A stretch of 64,000 nt of DNA from Rhodopseudomonas palustris. GTDB lineage: Bacteria > Pseudomonadota > Alphaproteobacteria > Rhizobiales > Xanthobacteraceae. Where the stretch lies: positions 1-64,000 of the forward strand of contig NZ_QYYD01000015.1 in assembly GCF_003591005.1 (NCBI RefSeq). The letters are read 5' to 3'. Shown here in pieces: positions 19,061 through 27,286 of this stretch; position 1 is the stretch's first letter; each line of letters begins with the position of its first letter. The notes under the pieces were generated by a model. That model was given only the letters and a program-made list of their open reading frames with translations. It had not been told where the DNA came from and did no database searches. A program made the position numbers and the translations under genes.

Positions 19061-19603
19061 GTGCTCAGTCTGGAATTCGCCGTGAAACAAGCCGTCGCGC
19101 CGACCAGCGTCGAGGTGTTTTTCGACCCCGACGACATCATCGTTTCCAAAACCGACCTCAAAGGCCGGATCACCTACGCCAACAAGGTGTTCACGGATAT
19201 CTGCGGATACAGCGAGGCCGAGCTGATCGGGCAGCCGCACTCGATCGTGCGACATCCGGACATGCCGCGCTGCGTGTTCAAGCTGCTGTGGGACACGCTC
19301 GCCGAAGGTCGGGAGATCTTCGCCTATGTCAAGAACATGACGCGGCGCGGCGATTACTATTGGGTGTTCGCCCATGTCACGCCGTCGTTCGACGCGGCCG
19401 GCAAGGTGATCGGTTATCACTCCAATCGCCGCGTGCCGGACAGGCGGGTGATCGCGGCTTTGGCGCCGGTCTATCAGCAGCTTGCCGACGTTGAAGCGGG
19501 GCATCGCAACGGCAAGGACGGCCTTGCCGCCAGCGCCCGGCACATGACCGATTTCGTCAAATCGAAGAACGTCTCCTATGACCAGTTCATCTTCTCTCTT
19601 TAA
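19061..19603 (+). CDS. PAS-domain sensor protein (Aer-like N-terminal module)
   Basis: 180 residues dominated by one PAS domain (about 20-125): [46 protein letters not shown], followed by [16 protein letters not shown]. This strongly resembles the FAD-binding PAS of the aerotaxis receptor Aer. The gene has no membrane part of its own but overlaps by 26 bases the start of a transmembrane chemoreceptor gene, so the two together make up what is one protein in Aer. Start codon is uncertain: GTG at 19061, or GTG at 19082. Confidence 0.85.
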   Translation: MLSLEFAVKQAVAPTSVEVFFDPDDIIVSKTDLKGRITYANKVFTDICGYSEAELIGQPHSIVRHPDMPRCVFKLLWDTLAEGREIFAYVKNMTRRGDYYWVFAHVTPSFDAAGKVIGYHSNRRVPDRRVIAALAPVYQQLADVEAGHRNGKDGLAASARHMTDFVKSKNVSYDQFIFSL

Positions 19604-20899
19604 TGCGGCAGCCTGCCTTGCGGGCGTGGTCGGATCGATCGCTGCGGCTGTTGTTGGTGCCGCGATCGGCGTGCCGCTGCTGCAGCAAGTCGGGCTCGGT
19701 GGCGCCTTGCTGTCGGCGGCCTTGCTCGGCCTGATGCTGCTGCGGATCGACCGGGCACTGAGAAGCATTGAAACCGTCTGCCAGCGCATCGCCGATGGCG
19801 ATTTCGAGGCACGGATCATCGGCTGCCGCGATGGCGGCCGGATCGCGACGCTGACCCACACCTTCAACGACATGATCGATCGCTGCGACGCGTTCGTGCG
19901 CGAAGCCAGCGCGGCGATGGGCGCGATCCGCGACGATAAGTACTATCGGCATATTCTGCCGGCCGGCTTGCGCGGCTCGCTGCTGATCGCGTCGCAGACC
20001 ATCAACGACGCGATGCAGGCGATCGAAACCCGGGTGGCGGCGTTCAATGCCAACACCGCGGATTTCGAGGGGACGATCAGCGCCGTTATCGATACGGTGT
20101 CGAGCGCGTCGAGCAACATGGGCGAGACCGCCGGCAGCCTCAACCAGGGCGTGGTCGCGACCCGCGAGCGAGCCTTGGCGGTGTCGGCGGCATCCGAACA
20201 GGCGTCCGCCAACATGGAGTCGGTGGCTGCAGCCACGGCCGAACTCACTGCGTCGGCCAACGAAATCCTCGGCAGCGTCAACCGCTCGGCGGCGATCGCA
20301 CGCACCGCGGTGACTGCGTCGGATCATGCACGCGACACTGTGGGCAGTCTGTCGACCGCCACCGAACGGATCGGCACCATCGTGCAACTGATCGAGGAGA
20401 TCGCCGCCCAGACCAATCTGCTGGCCCTCAACGCGACGATCGAAGCCGCTCGCGCCGGCGAAGCGGGCAGGGGCTTTTCGGTGGTGCGCAGGAGGTCAAA
20501 TCGCTGGCGCAGCAGACCGCCAAGGCCACTCACGATATCTCCGTCAGCATTGCCGAAGTCCAGGAGACCACCCGCGCGGCGGTCGACGCGATTTCCGGTA
20601 TCGGCCACAGCATCGGCGAAGTCGATGCCATCACCTGTCAGGTCGCCGAGGCGGTGGAGGCACAGACCGCGGCGACCAGCGACGTCGCGCGCAACATCGA
20701 GCAGGCGTTCGCCGGCATCCGCGACATCTCGTCCAACATCCAGAGCGTCAGCATCAACGTCGCCGACACCGAGCAGCATGCCGGAACGACGCTGACAGCG
20801 TCCGGCACGCTGGCGCACCAGGCTGCAACTCTCGGCGATGCGGTGCGCGACTTCCTGCGCTCGTTGCGTAGTGGTGACGCCAAACGCCGCGCGGCGTGA
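19578..20899 (+). pseudogene. methyl-accepting chemotaxis protein, frameshifted
   Basis: The intact frame would give about 440 residues: two N-terminal membrane segments (about 9-55), a HAMP-like region (about 58-108) and a long coiled-coil signalling domain with the hairpin tip [29 protein letters not shown]. Directly after that (20485-20488) the frame is lost; adding one base restores the expected family sequence ([19 protein letters not shown] ...) to a stop at 20899. As given, translation runs out of frame to 20795. It overlaps the upstream PAS gene by 26 bases. Either a sequencing error or a real one-base deletion that removes the CheA/CheW-binding return arm. Confidence 0.85.
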
Positions 20900-21046
20900 T
20901 CTGCGCCGCGGGTCCACTTGCCGCGGCAAGCATGTCGTAACCTTACGGAGATTTCATCAAGATGAACTCCGTCGTCAGCGCTCGTTCACCTGCAACTTCT
21001 TATGCTGTCCGCAGTTTTCTGAGTTGCAATGAAGGAGGTTGATCCG

Positions 21047-21340
21047 ATGAAACTCAAACTCGCTGTTGCCGCTGCAGCCGCTCTCGGCGCCGTTGCTCTC
21101 ACCTCAGGCACCGCCTCCGCCGCGATGCCGAACGGTCTTGCCGGCGCCGCCGGTGCGGTCGCGAACCAGTCTGCCAATGTCGATCAGGTGCGCTACGTCT
21201 GTAACGCCTGGGGACGTTGCTGGTGGCGCCCGAACTACTACGGCGCCTATGGCTACTACGGCCCCCGCCCGTACTACGGCCCGCGCTTCTACGGCGGCCC
21301 GCGCTTCTACGGTCCGCGCTGGCACGGCCGTCGCTGGTAA
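21047..21340 (+). CDS. secreted Tyr/Gly-rich small protein
   Basis: 97 residues with a clear Sec signal peptide ending near SGTASAA (residue 25). The mature part has the motif VRYVCNAWGRCWWRPNYY and then tandem YYGPRPYYGPRFYGGPRFYGPRW-like units (PYYGPRF / RFYGGPRFYGP). Such short Cys-Trp-Tyr-Gly proteins are common in Bradyrhizobium relatives; their function is unknown. Strong AAGGAGG site before the ATG (21032-21038). A terminator follows. Confidence 0.85.
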   Translation: MKLKLAVAAAAALGAVALTSGTASAAMPNGLAGAAGAVANQSANVDQVRYVCNAWGRCWWRPNYYGAYGYYGPRPYYGPRFYGGPRFYGPRWHGRRW

Positions 21341-21363
21341 TAGTCTTTCCGGCGTGACGGATC

Positions 21364-21387
21364 GCGGGGCCTTCGGGCCCCGCTTTT
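21364..21387 (+). terminator. rho-independent terminator
   Basis: Eight-base GC stem GCGGGGCC (21364-21371), TTCG tetraloop, GGCCCCGC (21376-21383), then TTTT. It ends the transcript of the secreted protein gene. Confidence 0.9.
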
Positions 21388-21400
21388 CGTTGACGGAACG

Positions 21401-21877
21401 TTAAGGTTGGCCTGAAGGGAGCTCGCTGACGTCGACCCATTCGGCGTCCACCAGTTCGGCCATCCGCTGCGGCGCGATGCGCACGGCGCTGTGCGTGGAT
21501 CCTGCGGCAGGCACGACGATGTCGAAGGCGCGGAGCGAAATGTCGCAATAGATCGGCAACGGCTGCTTCAATCCGAACGGACAGACGCCGCCGACTTCGT
21601 GGCCGGTGAGGTCGGCCACTTCGTGCACGCCGAGCATTTTCGGCTTGGCGCCGAAGGCCGCCTTGGCCTTCTTGTTGTCGAGCCGCGCGGTGCCGCTGGT
21701 CACCACCAGCACGACGCGTTCGCCCAATCGCAGCGACAGCGTCTTGGCGATCTGCGCCGGCGGAACGCCGTAGGCCTCCGCTGCGAGCGGCACGGTGGCC
21801 GAACTCTTGTCGGATTGTTCGACGGCGATGTCAGGGGCGTGCTGGGCGAACCAGGCGCGGACGGATTCGAGACTCAT
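21401..21877 (-). CDS. YbaK/EbsC-family aminoacyl-tRNA deacylase
   Basis: 158 residues of the YbaK/ProX trans-editing fold, which hydrolyses mischarged tRNA (Cys-tRNA-Pro or a related substrate). Visible: the lysine segment AQIAKTLSLR near residue 45 and the GGVCPFGLKQPLPIYCD stretch near 100. The exact substrate within the family cannot be read from sequence. Start at ATG 21877 with a GAAGGA site; an in-frame ATG at 21919 adds 14 residues. Confidence 0.9.
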   Translation of the reverse strand: MSLESVRAWFAQHAPDIAVEQSDKSSATVPLAAEAYGVPPAQIAKTLSLRLGERVVLVVTSGTARLDNKKAKAAFGAKPKMLGVHEVADLTGHEVGGVCPFGLKQPLPIYCDISLRAFDIVVPAAGSTHSAVRIAPQRMAELVDAEWVDVSELPSGQP

Positions 21878-21953
21878 GCGGATCCTTCGGGCGAAGCGTG
21901 GCGGCCCGATATGGCGCAATCGGCCGCGGCGGGCAATTCACCTCGGGCGCGAC

Positions 21954-22694
21954 TCAGCCGCGCGCGACGATGTCCACCAGCGCCGCCAGCGAGGCGATGC
22001 GGTGGTCGGGCTCGAAGCCGAGCACATCCATCTGGGTGCGCAGCGCCTTGAACAGCGTCTGTGGCGGCAGCGCGCCGCCGTGCCGCAACTCGCGCGCCAT
22101 CGCCTCGCGCGGCACCCGCTCGATCCAGGCGACGTTGAAGCCAAACGCCTTGGCGCCGGCGACGTCCCACGGATTCGACGACACGAACAACGCATCGCGC
22201 GGCGCCACGCCAAGCCGGGTCTCGGCGAGCGCATAGGCTCGTGAACTCGGCTTGAACACGCGGGCGTCGTCGACGCTGATGACGTCGTCGAGCACCCGAT
22301 CGAGCCCGGTGTTTTGGGTCAGCGCACCGAGCATGGACGGGCTGCCGTTGGACAGGATAGCCAGCTTGGTGCCACGCAGCGATGCCAGCGCCGCCGACGC
22401 TTCCGGATAGAGATCGAGATGCAGATATTTGTCGAAGATCCGCTCGAACGCGCCGCCGCTGCCCTCGAGCCCAAGGCAGTCGAGCGTGTAGGCCAGCGAA
22501 TCGCGGGTGACGACCTCGAAGTCCTCATAGGTCCCCATCAGCGAGCGCAGCCAGGTGTATTCGAGCTGCTTGATCCGCCACAGCTGCGTGATCAACTCGC
22601 CGCGGCCGGCGAACTCCCTTTCGGTCACGGCTGCGACCGATTGGATGTCGTACAACGTTCCGTAGGCATCGAATACGACGGCTTTGATCGTCAT
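21954..22694 (-). CDS. (S)-2-haloacid dehalogenase, type II (HAD)
   Basis: 246 residues of the HAD superfamily, close to the L-2-haloacid dehalogenases: nucleophile Asp in VFDAYGTLYD (residues 7-16), SNGSP (about 117), the Lys of VFKPSSRAY (about 149) and SSNPWDVAGAKAFGF (about 172), which is the SSN-D signature of true haloacid dehalogenases. It hydrolyses 2-haloalkanoic acids to hydroxy acids with inversion. R. palustris strains are known to hold several such enzymes. Confidence 0.92.
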   Translation of the reverse strand: MTIKAVVFDAYGTLYDIQSVAAVTEREFAGRGELITQLWRIKQLEYTWLRSLMGTYEDFEVVTRDSLAYTLDCLGLEGSGGAFERIFDKYLHLDLYPEASAALASLRGTKLAILSNGSPSMLGALTQNTGLDRVLDDVISVDDARVFKPSSRAYALAETRLGVAPRDALFVSSNPWDVAGAKAFGFNVAWIERVPREAMARELRHGGALPPQTLFKALRTQMDVLGFEPDHRIASLAALVDIVARG

Positions 22695-22741
22695 GCGCGG
22701 CAGCCTCAGTTCAGGGTGTCGTTTCGGTCAAGACCGTCCCC

Positions 22742-22897
22742 CGTCATTGCGAGGAGCACCCGGATCGGCGCTTTGCGCCGTCCGGGCACAGGCTCCGCGA
22801 CGAAGCAATCCAGCGCCGAGCAACTGAGCTTCTGGATGGCTTCGCGGAGCCTGTCATCGGGCGGCGCTTCGCGCCGACCCGTTGGCTCGCAATGACG
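22742..22897. repeat. palindromic repeat, 'CGTCATTGCGAGGAGC' family
   Basis: A 156-base longer version of the element at 4433 and 44393: it begins CGTCATTGCGAGGAGC, has GACGAAGCAATCCAG in the middle, and ends TGGCTCGCAATGACG. The extra bases are inner GC-rich hairpins (GGCGCTTTGCGCC, GGCGCTTCGCGCC). It fills the gap between the amidohydrolase and dehalogenase genes. Confidence 0.85.
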
Positions 22898-22909
22898 CAA
22901 GCGGATGGC

Positions 22910-23779
22910 CTAGATTCCTAGCAGTTTCCGCGCGTTCTGCTTCAGCACCTTGGGCCGCACTTCTTCGCGGATCTCGAGCTTGGCGAAATCGGAGAGCCAG
23001 CGGTCCGGCGTGATCACCGGCCAGTCCGACCCGAACAACATCTTGTCCTGCAGCAGGCCGTTGATGTAGCGCACCAGGATCGGCGGGAAGTACTTCGGCG
23101 ACCAGCCCGACAGGTCGATGTAGACGTTCGGCTTGTGGGTCGCGACCGACAGCGCCTCTTCCTGCCAGGGGAAGGACGGGTGCGCTAGGATGATCTTGAG
23201 GTCGGGGAAGTCGACCGCGACATCGTCCATATACATCGGGTTGGAGTACTTCAGCCGCATGCCCATGCCGCCGGGCATGCCGGAGCCGACGCCGGTCTGG
23301 CCGGTGTGGAACAGCGCGATCGCGCCGCCTTCCTGAATGGCTTCGTACAGCGGATAGGCCATCCGGTCGTTCGGGTAGAAGCCCTGCATGGTCGGGTGGA
23401 ATTTAAAACCCTTGATGCCGTAGTCGGCGATCAGCCGCTTGGCTTCGCGGACGCCGAGCTTGCCCTTGTGCGGGTCGATGGAAGCGAACGGGATCAGCAC
23501 GTCGGAATTCTGCCGTGTGATCTCGATCATTTCGTCATTGTTGTAGCGGCGGAAGCCGGTCTCGCGCTCGGCGTCGACCGGGAAGATCACGGCGGCGATC
23601 TTCTTGGCGCGATAATACGCCGCCGTCTCCGGCACGGTCGGCGGATGCTTGTGGGGCGACTTGAAGTATTCGGCCATCTGCGCCTGGAAATCGTCGTAGC
23701 CGTCGTCCGGGTGCGTGCCGCAGGGCTCCTCGGCGTGGGTGTGAATGTCGATGGCGACGAGATCGTCGGGATTGATCAT
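22910..23779 (-). CDS. metal-dependent amidohydrolase (amidohydrolase 2 / ACMSD-like)
   Basis: 289 residues of the TIM-barrel amidohydrolase family. Metal ligands are visible: HTH near residue 13-15 (IDIHTHAEEPCG), GFKFHPTMQGF near 128, ILAHPSFPW near 198 and GSDWP near 248. Members act as decarboxylases or hydrolases on aromatic or cyclic acids; the substrate cannot be inferred. It is transcribed alone, ahead of the dehalogenase gene in the same direction with a palindromic repeat between. Confidence 0.88.
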   Translation of the reverse strand: MINPDDLVAIDIHTHAEEPCGTHPDDGYDDFQAQMAEYFKSPHKHPPTVPETAAYYRAKKIAAVIFPVDAERETGFRRYNNDEMIEITRQNSDVLIPFASIDPHKGKLGVREAKRLIADYGIKGFKFHPTMQGFYPNDRMAYPLYEAIQEGGAIALFHTGQTGVGSGMPGGMGMRLKYSNPMYMDDVAVDFPDLKIILAHPSFPWQEEALSVATHKPNVYIDLSGWSPKYFPPILVRYINGLLQDKMLFGSDWPVITPDRWLSDFAKLEIREEVRPKVLKQNARKLLGI

Positions 23780-24077
23780 CGGGCGTTTCCTTCGGGGCCG
23801 TCTTGGGGCGGGAGAATTGATTATGGTCTATAACCAATTTTTGAGGCTGTGAAGCGCCGTCGCTCGCGGTATTGCGTGCGACATGCGGGGCCGGCGGCTG
23901 TCCGGCAGGGCTGAACTTTCTGGTCCGCAGATGGGGAAGGGCGAACAGGTTCGATTGACAGCCCAGGCCCGGATGGTTAGAAACCGACCGTCCCGGGCGG
24001 GCTGCCGCCGGCGGGTAAGGTATGTTTTACACCTTCGGCCAGTCCCAAACGGCCTTTCAAACAGTCAGGATAGACCC

Positions 24078-24203
24078 ATGAAGGTCCGTAACTCGCTGAA
24101 GTCGCTGCGTTCCCGTCATCGGGACAACCGTCTGGTGCGCCGCAAGGGCCGCCTCTACGTGATCAACAAGGTCCAGCGCCGCTTCAAGGCTCGCCAGGGC
24201 TGA
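24078..24203 (+). CDS. rpmJ: 50S ribosomal protein L36, cysteine-free form
   Basis: 41 residues: [20 protein letters not shown]..., then [16 protein letters not shown]. This is bacterial L36 of the type that lacks the C-C-C-H zinc ribbon; no cysteine is present, so it needs no zinc. The start is ATG 24078; the frame stays open upstream but without coding character. A hairpin follows. The about 300 bases upstream hold its promoter but no feature I can name. Confidence 0.95.
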   Translation: MKVRNSLKSLRSRHRDNRLVRRKGRLYVINKVQRRFKARQG

Positions 24204-24209
24204 GTCCGA

Positions 24210-24228
24210 GGCCCGGTTTTTCCGGGCC
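24210..24228 (+). terminator. hairpin after rpmJ
   Basis: Seven-base stem GGCCCGG (24210-24216), T-rich loop, CCGGGCC (24222-24228), seven bases after the rpmJ stop. There is no T run after it, so it is a weaker terminator candidate. Confidence 0.55.
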
Positions 24229-24304
24229 CATGACGGCTTTCCATCACGCCTGTGTGACGCGCGCGCTGCTTTGCAGCGCGCTGTGCTGCGTCTAGACTTT
24301 TCGG

Positions 24305-24976
24305 ATGGTGTTGACCTTCTTGGCTCGTCCGTTGCTGCGCTTCATTGCCGTCTGTGCGGTCTCGTTGCCGTTCGCGGCATATGCGCAGGCGCCTGATGCG
24401 CCGCCGAAGAACGCGCCGCCCAAACACCATCTGGAGAAGCCGCTCGAGCAGCCGCCGACGCCGCCGGCCAAGCTGCCCCGCGTCGCGGGCGACCAGACGC
24501 GCGGACTGGATTTCCTGTTCGGCGCGCTGAAGGCGGCGCCGGATGAAGCCAGCGCCAAGCACGTCGAAGCGCGGATCTGGGCGCTGTGGACCCAGACCAG
24601 CAGCGATACCACCGCGCTGTTGATGGCGCGGTCGAAAGTCGCGATGGATGCCAAGCAGTTCGACGTCGCGGTCAAGCTGCTCGATGCCGTGGTGAAACTT
24701 CGTCCCGACTACATCGAAGGCTGGAATCGCCGCGCCACGATCTACTACCTGCAGAACGAATACGCCCGATCGCTCGGCGATATCGAGCAGGTGCTGTCGC
24801 GTGAGCCGCGCCATTTCGGCGCGCTGGCCGGGCTCGGCATGATCATGCAGGAACTCGGCGACGACAAGCGCGCGCTCGACGCTTTCCGCAAAGCGCTGGC
24901 GATCAATCCGCATCTCGAAAAGGTTCCCGACCTGGTCAAAACCCTGACCGAGAAGGTCGAAGGCCGTGACATCTGA
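24305..24976 (+). CDS. secreted TPR-repeat protein
   Basis: 223 residues with a signal peptide (cleavage near AAYAQA, residue 28), a Pro-rich linker (about 29-58) and then three to four tetratricopeptide repeats, e.g. FDVAVKLLDAVVKLRPDYIEGWNRRATIYYLQNEYARSLGDIEQVLSREPRHFGALAGLG in overlapping units. A periplasmic protein-protein scaffold is likely. Partner unknown. Confidence 0.85.
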   Translation: MVLTFLARPLLRFIAVCAVSLPFAAYAQAPDAPPKNAPPKHHLEKPLEQPPTPPAKLPRVAGDQTRGLDFLFGALKAAPDEASAKHVEARIWALWTQTSSDTTALLMARSKVAMDAKQFDVAVKLLDAVVKLRPDYIEGWNRRATIYYLQNEYARSLGDIEQVLSREPRHFGALAGLGMIMQELGDDKRALDAFRKALAINPHLEKVPDLVKTLTEKVEGRDI

Positions 24977-25019
24977 AGCGGCCTGCGAAACATAGTCGCC
25001 GCGTCGGCGTAACTGTCGG

Positions 25020-26012
25020 GTGCGCAAACCTCTCCGGATCCCGACCTTGATCGTTATCGGCGTCGTCGCAATGCTGGCCGCGCTGGCGCTGCTGACGCAG
25101 GCCGGTGTGCGATGGATCAACAGCCGGTATCCGCCGCGAGGCGAGATCGTCGCAACGGCGGCCGGCGCAATACATATCGTCGATCTTGGCCCGAAGGACG
25201 GCGCAGAACTCCCCGTCGTGATGGTCCATGGCGCGAGCTCGAACCTCAACGCCATGCGCCTTCCGCTCGGCGACGACGTGGCGAAGATCCGCCGGGTCGT
25301 TCTCATCGACCGTCCAGGACACGGCTGGAGCCCGCGCGGCTCAGCGCAGGATTCGTCGCTTGCAAGCCAGGCCGGCGCGATTGCGGCTGCGCTGGACCGT
25401 CTTGGCATCTCCCGCGCCGTTGTGGTTGCGCATTCGCTCGGCGGCGCTGTTGCCACGCGCTTGGCTCTGGACCAGCCGGAGCGGGTCGCCGGCCTTGTGG
25501 TGCTGGCTGGTGCGACTCACCCGTGGCCGGGCGGCGGCGTCGGCCGGCTCAACAAGCTGCTGACGACGCCGCTGATCGGGCCGCTGCTGGCTTACACGAT
25601 CACGCTGCCGGTCGGGCTGATGCTGGTCGAGCCGGGTGCCCGCAGCGTGTTCTCGCCGCAGACGATGCCGGACGGCTATGTCGACGCAACCGCGACGCCG
25701 CTATTGTTGCGGCCACGCGAAATGCTGGCGAACGCACGGGAACTGACCGCGCTGAATGCCGCAGTCGGCGCTCAGGTCCCGCGCTACAAGCAGATTGCAG
25801 CCCCGACCATCGTGATCCACGGCGATGCCGACGACGTCGCGTCGCTCGACATCCATTCGCGGGCGCTCGCGGCCGAAATTCCCGACGCAAGACTGGTTGT
25901 TCTGCCAGGCGTTGGCCACATGGTGCAGAACGCTGCGCCGGACGTCGTCCAACGCGAAATCGAAGGCCTTGTATCGGCTTTCGTCACCAAATCGCACGCG
26001 ACAATGCGTTAG
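25020..26012 (+). CDS. alpha/beta hydrolase, membrane-anchored
   Basis: 330 residues with an N-terminal membrane anchor (IPTLIVIGVVAMLAALALL, about 7-25). Catalytic triad is visible: oxyanion VVMVHGASSN (about 66), nucleophile Ser in VVAHSLGGAV (about 140), Asp in IVIHGDADD (about 266) and His in LPGVGHMVQ (about 296). The substrate is unknown. GTG start at 25020, 43 bases after the TPR gene; an operon with it is likely. Confidence 0.88.
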   Translation: MRKPLRIPTLIVIGVVAMLAALALLTQAGVRWINSRYPPRGEIVATAAGAIHIVDLGPKDGAELPVVMVHGASSNLNAMRLPLGDDVAKIRRVVLIDRPGHGWSPRGSAQDSSLASQAGAIAAALDRLGISRAVVVAHSLGGAVATRLALDQPERVAGLVVLAGATHPWPGGGVGRLNKLLTTPLIGPLLAYTITLPVGLMLVEPGARSVFSPQTMPDGYVDATATPLLLRPREMLANARELTALNAAVGAQVPRYKQIAAPTIVIHGDADDVASLDIHSRALAAEIPDARLVVLPGVGHMVQNAAPDVVQREIEGLVSAFVTKSHATMR

Positions 26013-26054
26013 CGTTATCCACCAAGTCGTCGACCACCAACCCAGGAGCGATAC

Positions 26055-26483
26055 ATGAGCGTGACATCCGGTTCGGCCAAATGGCAGGGCGGTATCAAGG
26101 ACGGCAAGGGCGCCATCTCGACCAAGAGCGGCGCGCTGGCCGACTATCCGTATGGCTTCGCCAGCCGCTTCGAAGGCAAGCCCGGCTCCAATCCTGAAGA
26201 GCTGATCGGCGCTGCGCACGCCGCCTGCTTCACGATGGCGCTGTCGCTGATCCTCGGCGAAGCCAAGCTCACCGCCGAGCAGATGGAGACCAAGGCGGAC
26301 GTCACGCTGGAAAAGCAGGGCGACGGCTTCGCCATCACCGCGGTGCATCTGACCCTGACCGCCAAGATCCCCGGCGCTGACGATGCCACCTTCCAGGAGC
26401 TGGCCGGCAAGGCGAAGGCCGGCTGCCCGGTGTCGAAGCTGCTCAACACCAAGATCACGCTGGACGCGGCACTGGCGAACTAA
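26055..26483 (+). CDS. osmC: OsmC-family peroxidase
   Basis: 142 residues; reduces organic hydroperoxides with two conserved cysteines, seen here in AAHAACFTMALS (about residue 56) and KAGCPVSKLL (about 124). Length and the ending match the OsmC rather than the Ohr branch. It is 42 bases after the hydrolase gene, in the same direction, and followed by a long hairpin. Confidence 0.93.
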   Translation: MSVTSGSAKWQGGIKDGKGAISTKSGALADYPYGFASRFEGKPGSNPEELIGAAHAACFTMALSLILGEAKLTAEQMETKADVTLEKQGDGFAITAVHLTLTAKIPGADDATFQELAGKAKAGCPVSKLLNTKITLDAALAN

Positions 26484-26496
26484 GCGGCCGGCAACT

Positions 26497-26532
26497 GATC
26501 TCTCGGATGCTGTGAGCGGCATTCGAGAGATC
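26497..26532 (+). terminator. 14-bp stem hairpin after osmC
   Basis: GATCTCTCGGATGC (26497-26510), eight-base loop, GCATTCGAGAGATC (26519-26532); pairs fully with one G-U wobble. It starts 13 bases after the osmC stop. No T run follows, so termination may need Rho, or the hairpin protects the 3' end. Confidence 0.6.
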
Positions 26533-26562
26533 GCATAATCGATCCAGCGGCCACTTGACGCT

Positions 26563-26615
26563 CGGACAATATTGTCCGAAGATAAGTCCATGTCGAGAAT
26601 GGTGTCGACATGGAC
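26563..26615 (+). promoter_or_regulatory. hicAB operator palindrome and start-codon hairpin
   Basis: Two perfect inverted repeats. The first, CGGACAATATTGTCCG (26563-26578), lies in the spacer after a TTGACG -35-like box (26555-26560) and is the obvious HicB operator. The second, GTCCATGTCGA (26586-26596), eight bases, TCGACATGGAC (26605-26615), contains the hicA ATG in its right arm and the weak ribosome-binding site in its loop; in mRNA it would hide the start codon. Confidence 0.7.
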
Positions 26616-26810
26616 AAGCGTGATCGGTTTATCGCCGAGCTTCGTACAGAGGCCCAAGCTATGGGTCTTCGCTTTCGCGTCGATTATCGCAAGGGCAAGG
26701 GCGGTCACGCCATGGTCTATGTCGGCGATCGGCTGACAACGCTGCCCAGCCGAGAAATCGACCCGAAGACCGCAAGAAAGATCCGAAAACAACTTGGTCT
26801 CGCGGAATGA
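26610..26810 (+). CDS. hicA: HicA-family toxin
   Basis: 66 residues of the HicA type (double-stranded RNA-binding-like fold, mRNA interferase). The active His lies in KGKGGHAMVYV (about residue 33), and the C-terminus PKTARKIRKQLGL matches the family. The larger HicB gene follows 34 bases later, in the classic hicA-hicB order. Translation start is inside an 11-base stem, see the operator entry. Confidence 0.85.
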   Translation: MDKRDRFIAELRTEAQAMGLRFRVDYRKGKGGHAMVYVGDRLTTLPSREIDPKTARKIRKQLGLAE

Positions 26811-26844
26811 TCGGCTAGTTCGACTTACTCACGAGGAAATTCCG

Positions 26845-27282
26845 ATGAAGACCTATGCCTACGCGGCCGACTTCGAGCCTGGTGATACGAAGGGCGTTGT
26901 CGTTGTCAGTTTCCCGGATGTGCCGGAAGCGATCACGCAAGGCGACGGCATGCTGGATGCGCGCGCTCAGGCGGAGGAGGCTCTTGGTCTCGCGCTGCTG
27001 AGCTATCCGCGCCGCGGCCTGCCTCTACCGGAGGCAACGAACAGGCGTAAGTCGTCGATCATAGTCGCGGTCGCTCCCGAAGTTGCAGCGAAACTGGCAG
27101 TCCTTGAGGCTTTTGCAGATGCGGGGATCAGCAAGAGCGAACTAGCTCGCCGCATGGAAAAGGATGAAAAAGAGATTCGTCGTCTCCTTGATCCGCGACA
27201 CGCAACTAAATTGCCGGCCGTAGTCGAAGCGCTTCGGGTACTAGGCAAGCGATTAGTTGTCGGCGTCGAGGAGGCGGCTTAG
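26845..27282 (+). CDS. hicB: HicB-family antitoxin
   Basis: 145 residues: an N-terminal HicB partial RNase-H fold (YAADFEPGDTKGVVVVSFPDVPEAITQG, about 4-32, then AEEALGLAL) and a C-terminal helix-turn-helix (ISKSELARRMEKDEKEIRRLLDP, about 100-122) that should bind the upstream palindrome. Start at ATG 26845 with a GAGGAAAT site; an in-frame start at 26794 would overlap hicA and lacks a site. It ends only four bases from the convergent pyk stop. Confidence 0.92.
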   Translation: MKTYAYAADFEPGDTKGVVVVSFPDVPEAITQGDGMLDARAQAEEALGLALLSYPRRGLPLPEATNRRKSSIIVAVAPEVAAKLAVLEAFADAGISKSELARRMEKDEKEIRRLLDPRHATKLPAVVEALRVLGKRLVVGVEEAA

Positions 27283-27286
27283 CGCC

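Noticed and set aside
23780-24077. Zur box upstream of rpmJ
   Set aside because: An imperfect dyad AAGGT...ACCTT near 24016 is visible, but does not resemble the known Zur consensus.
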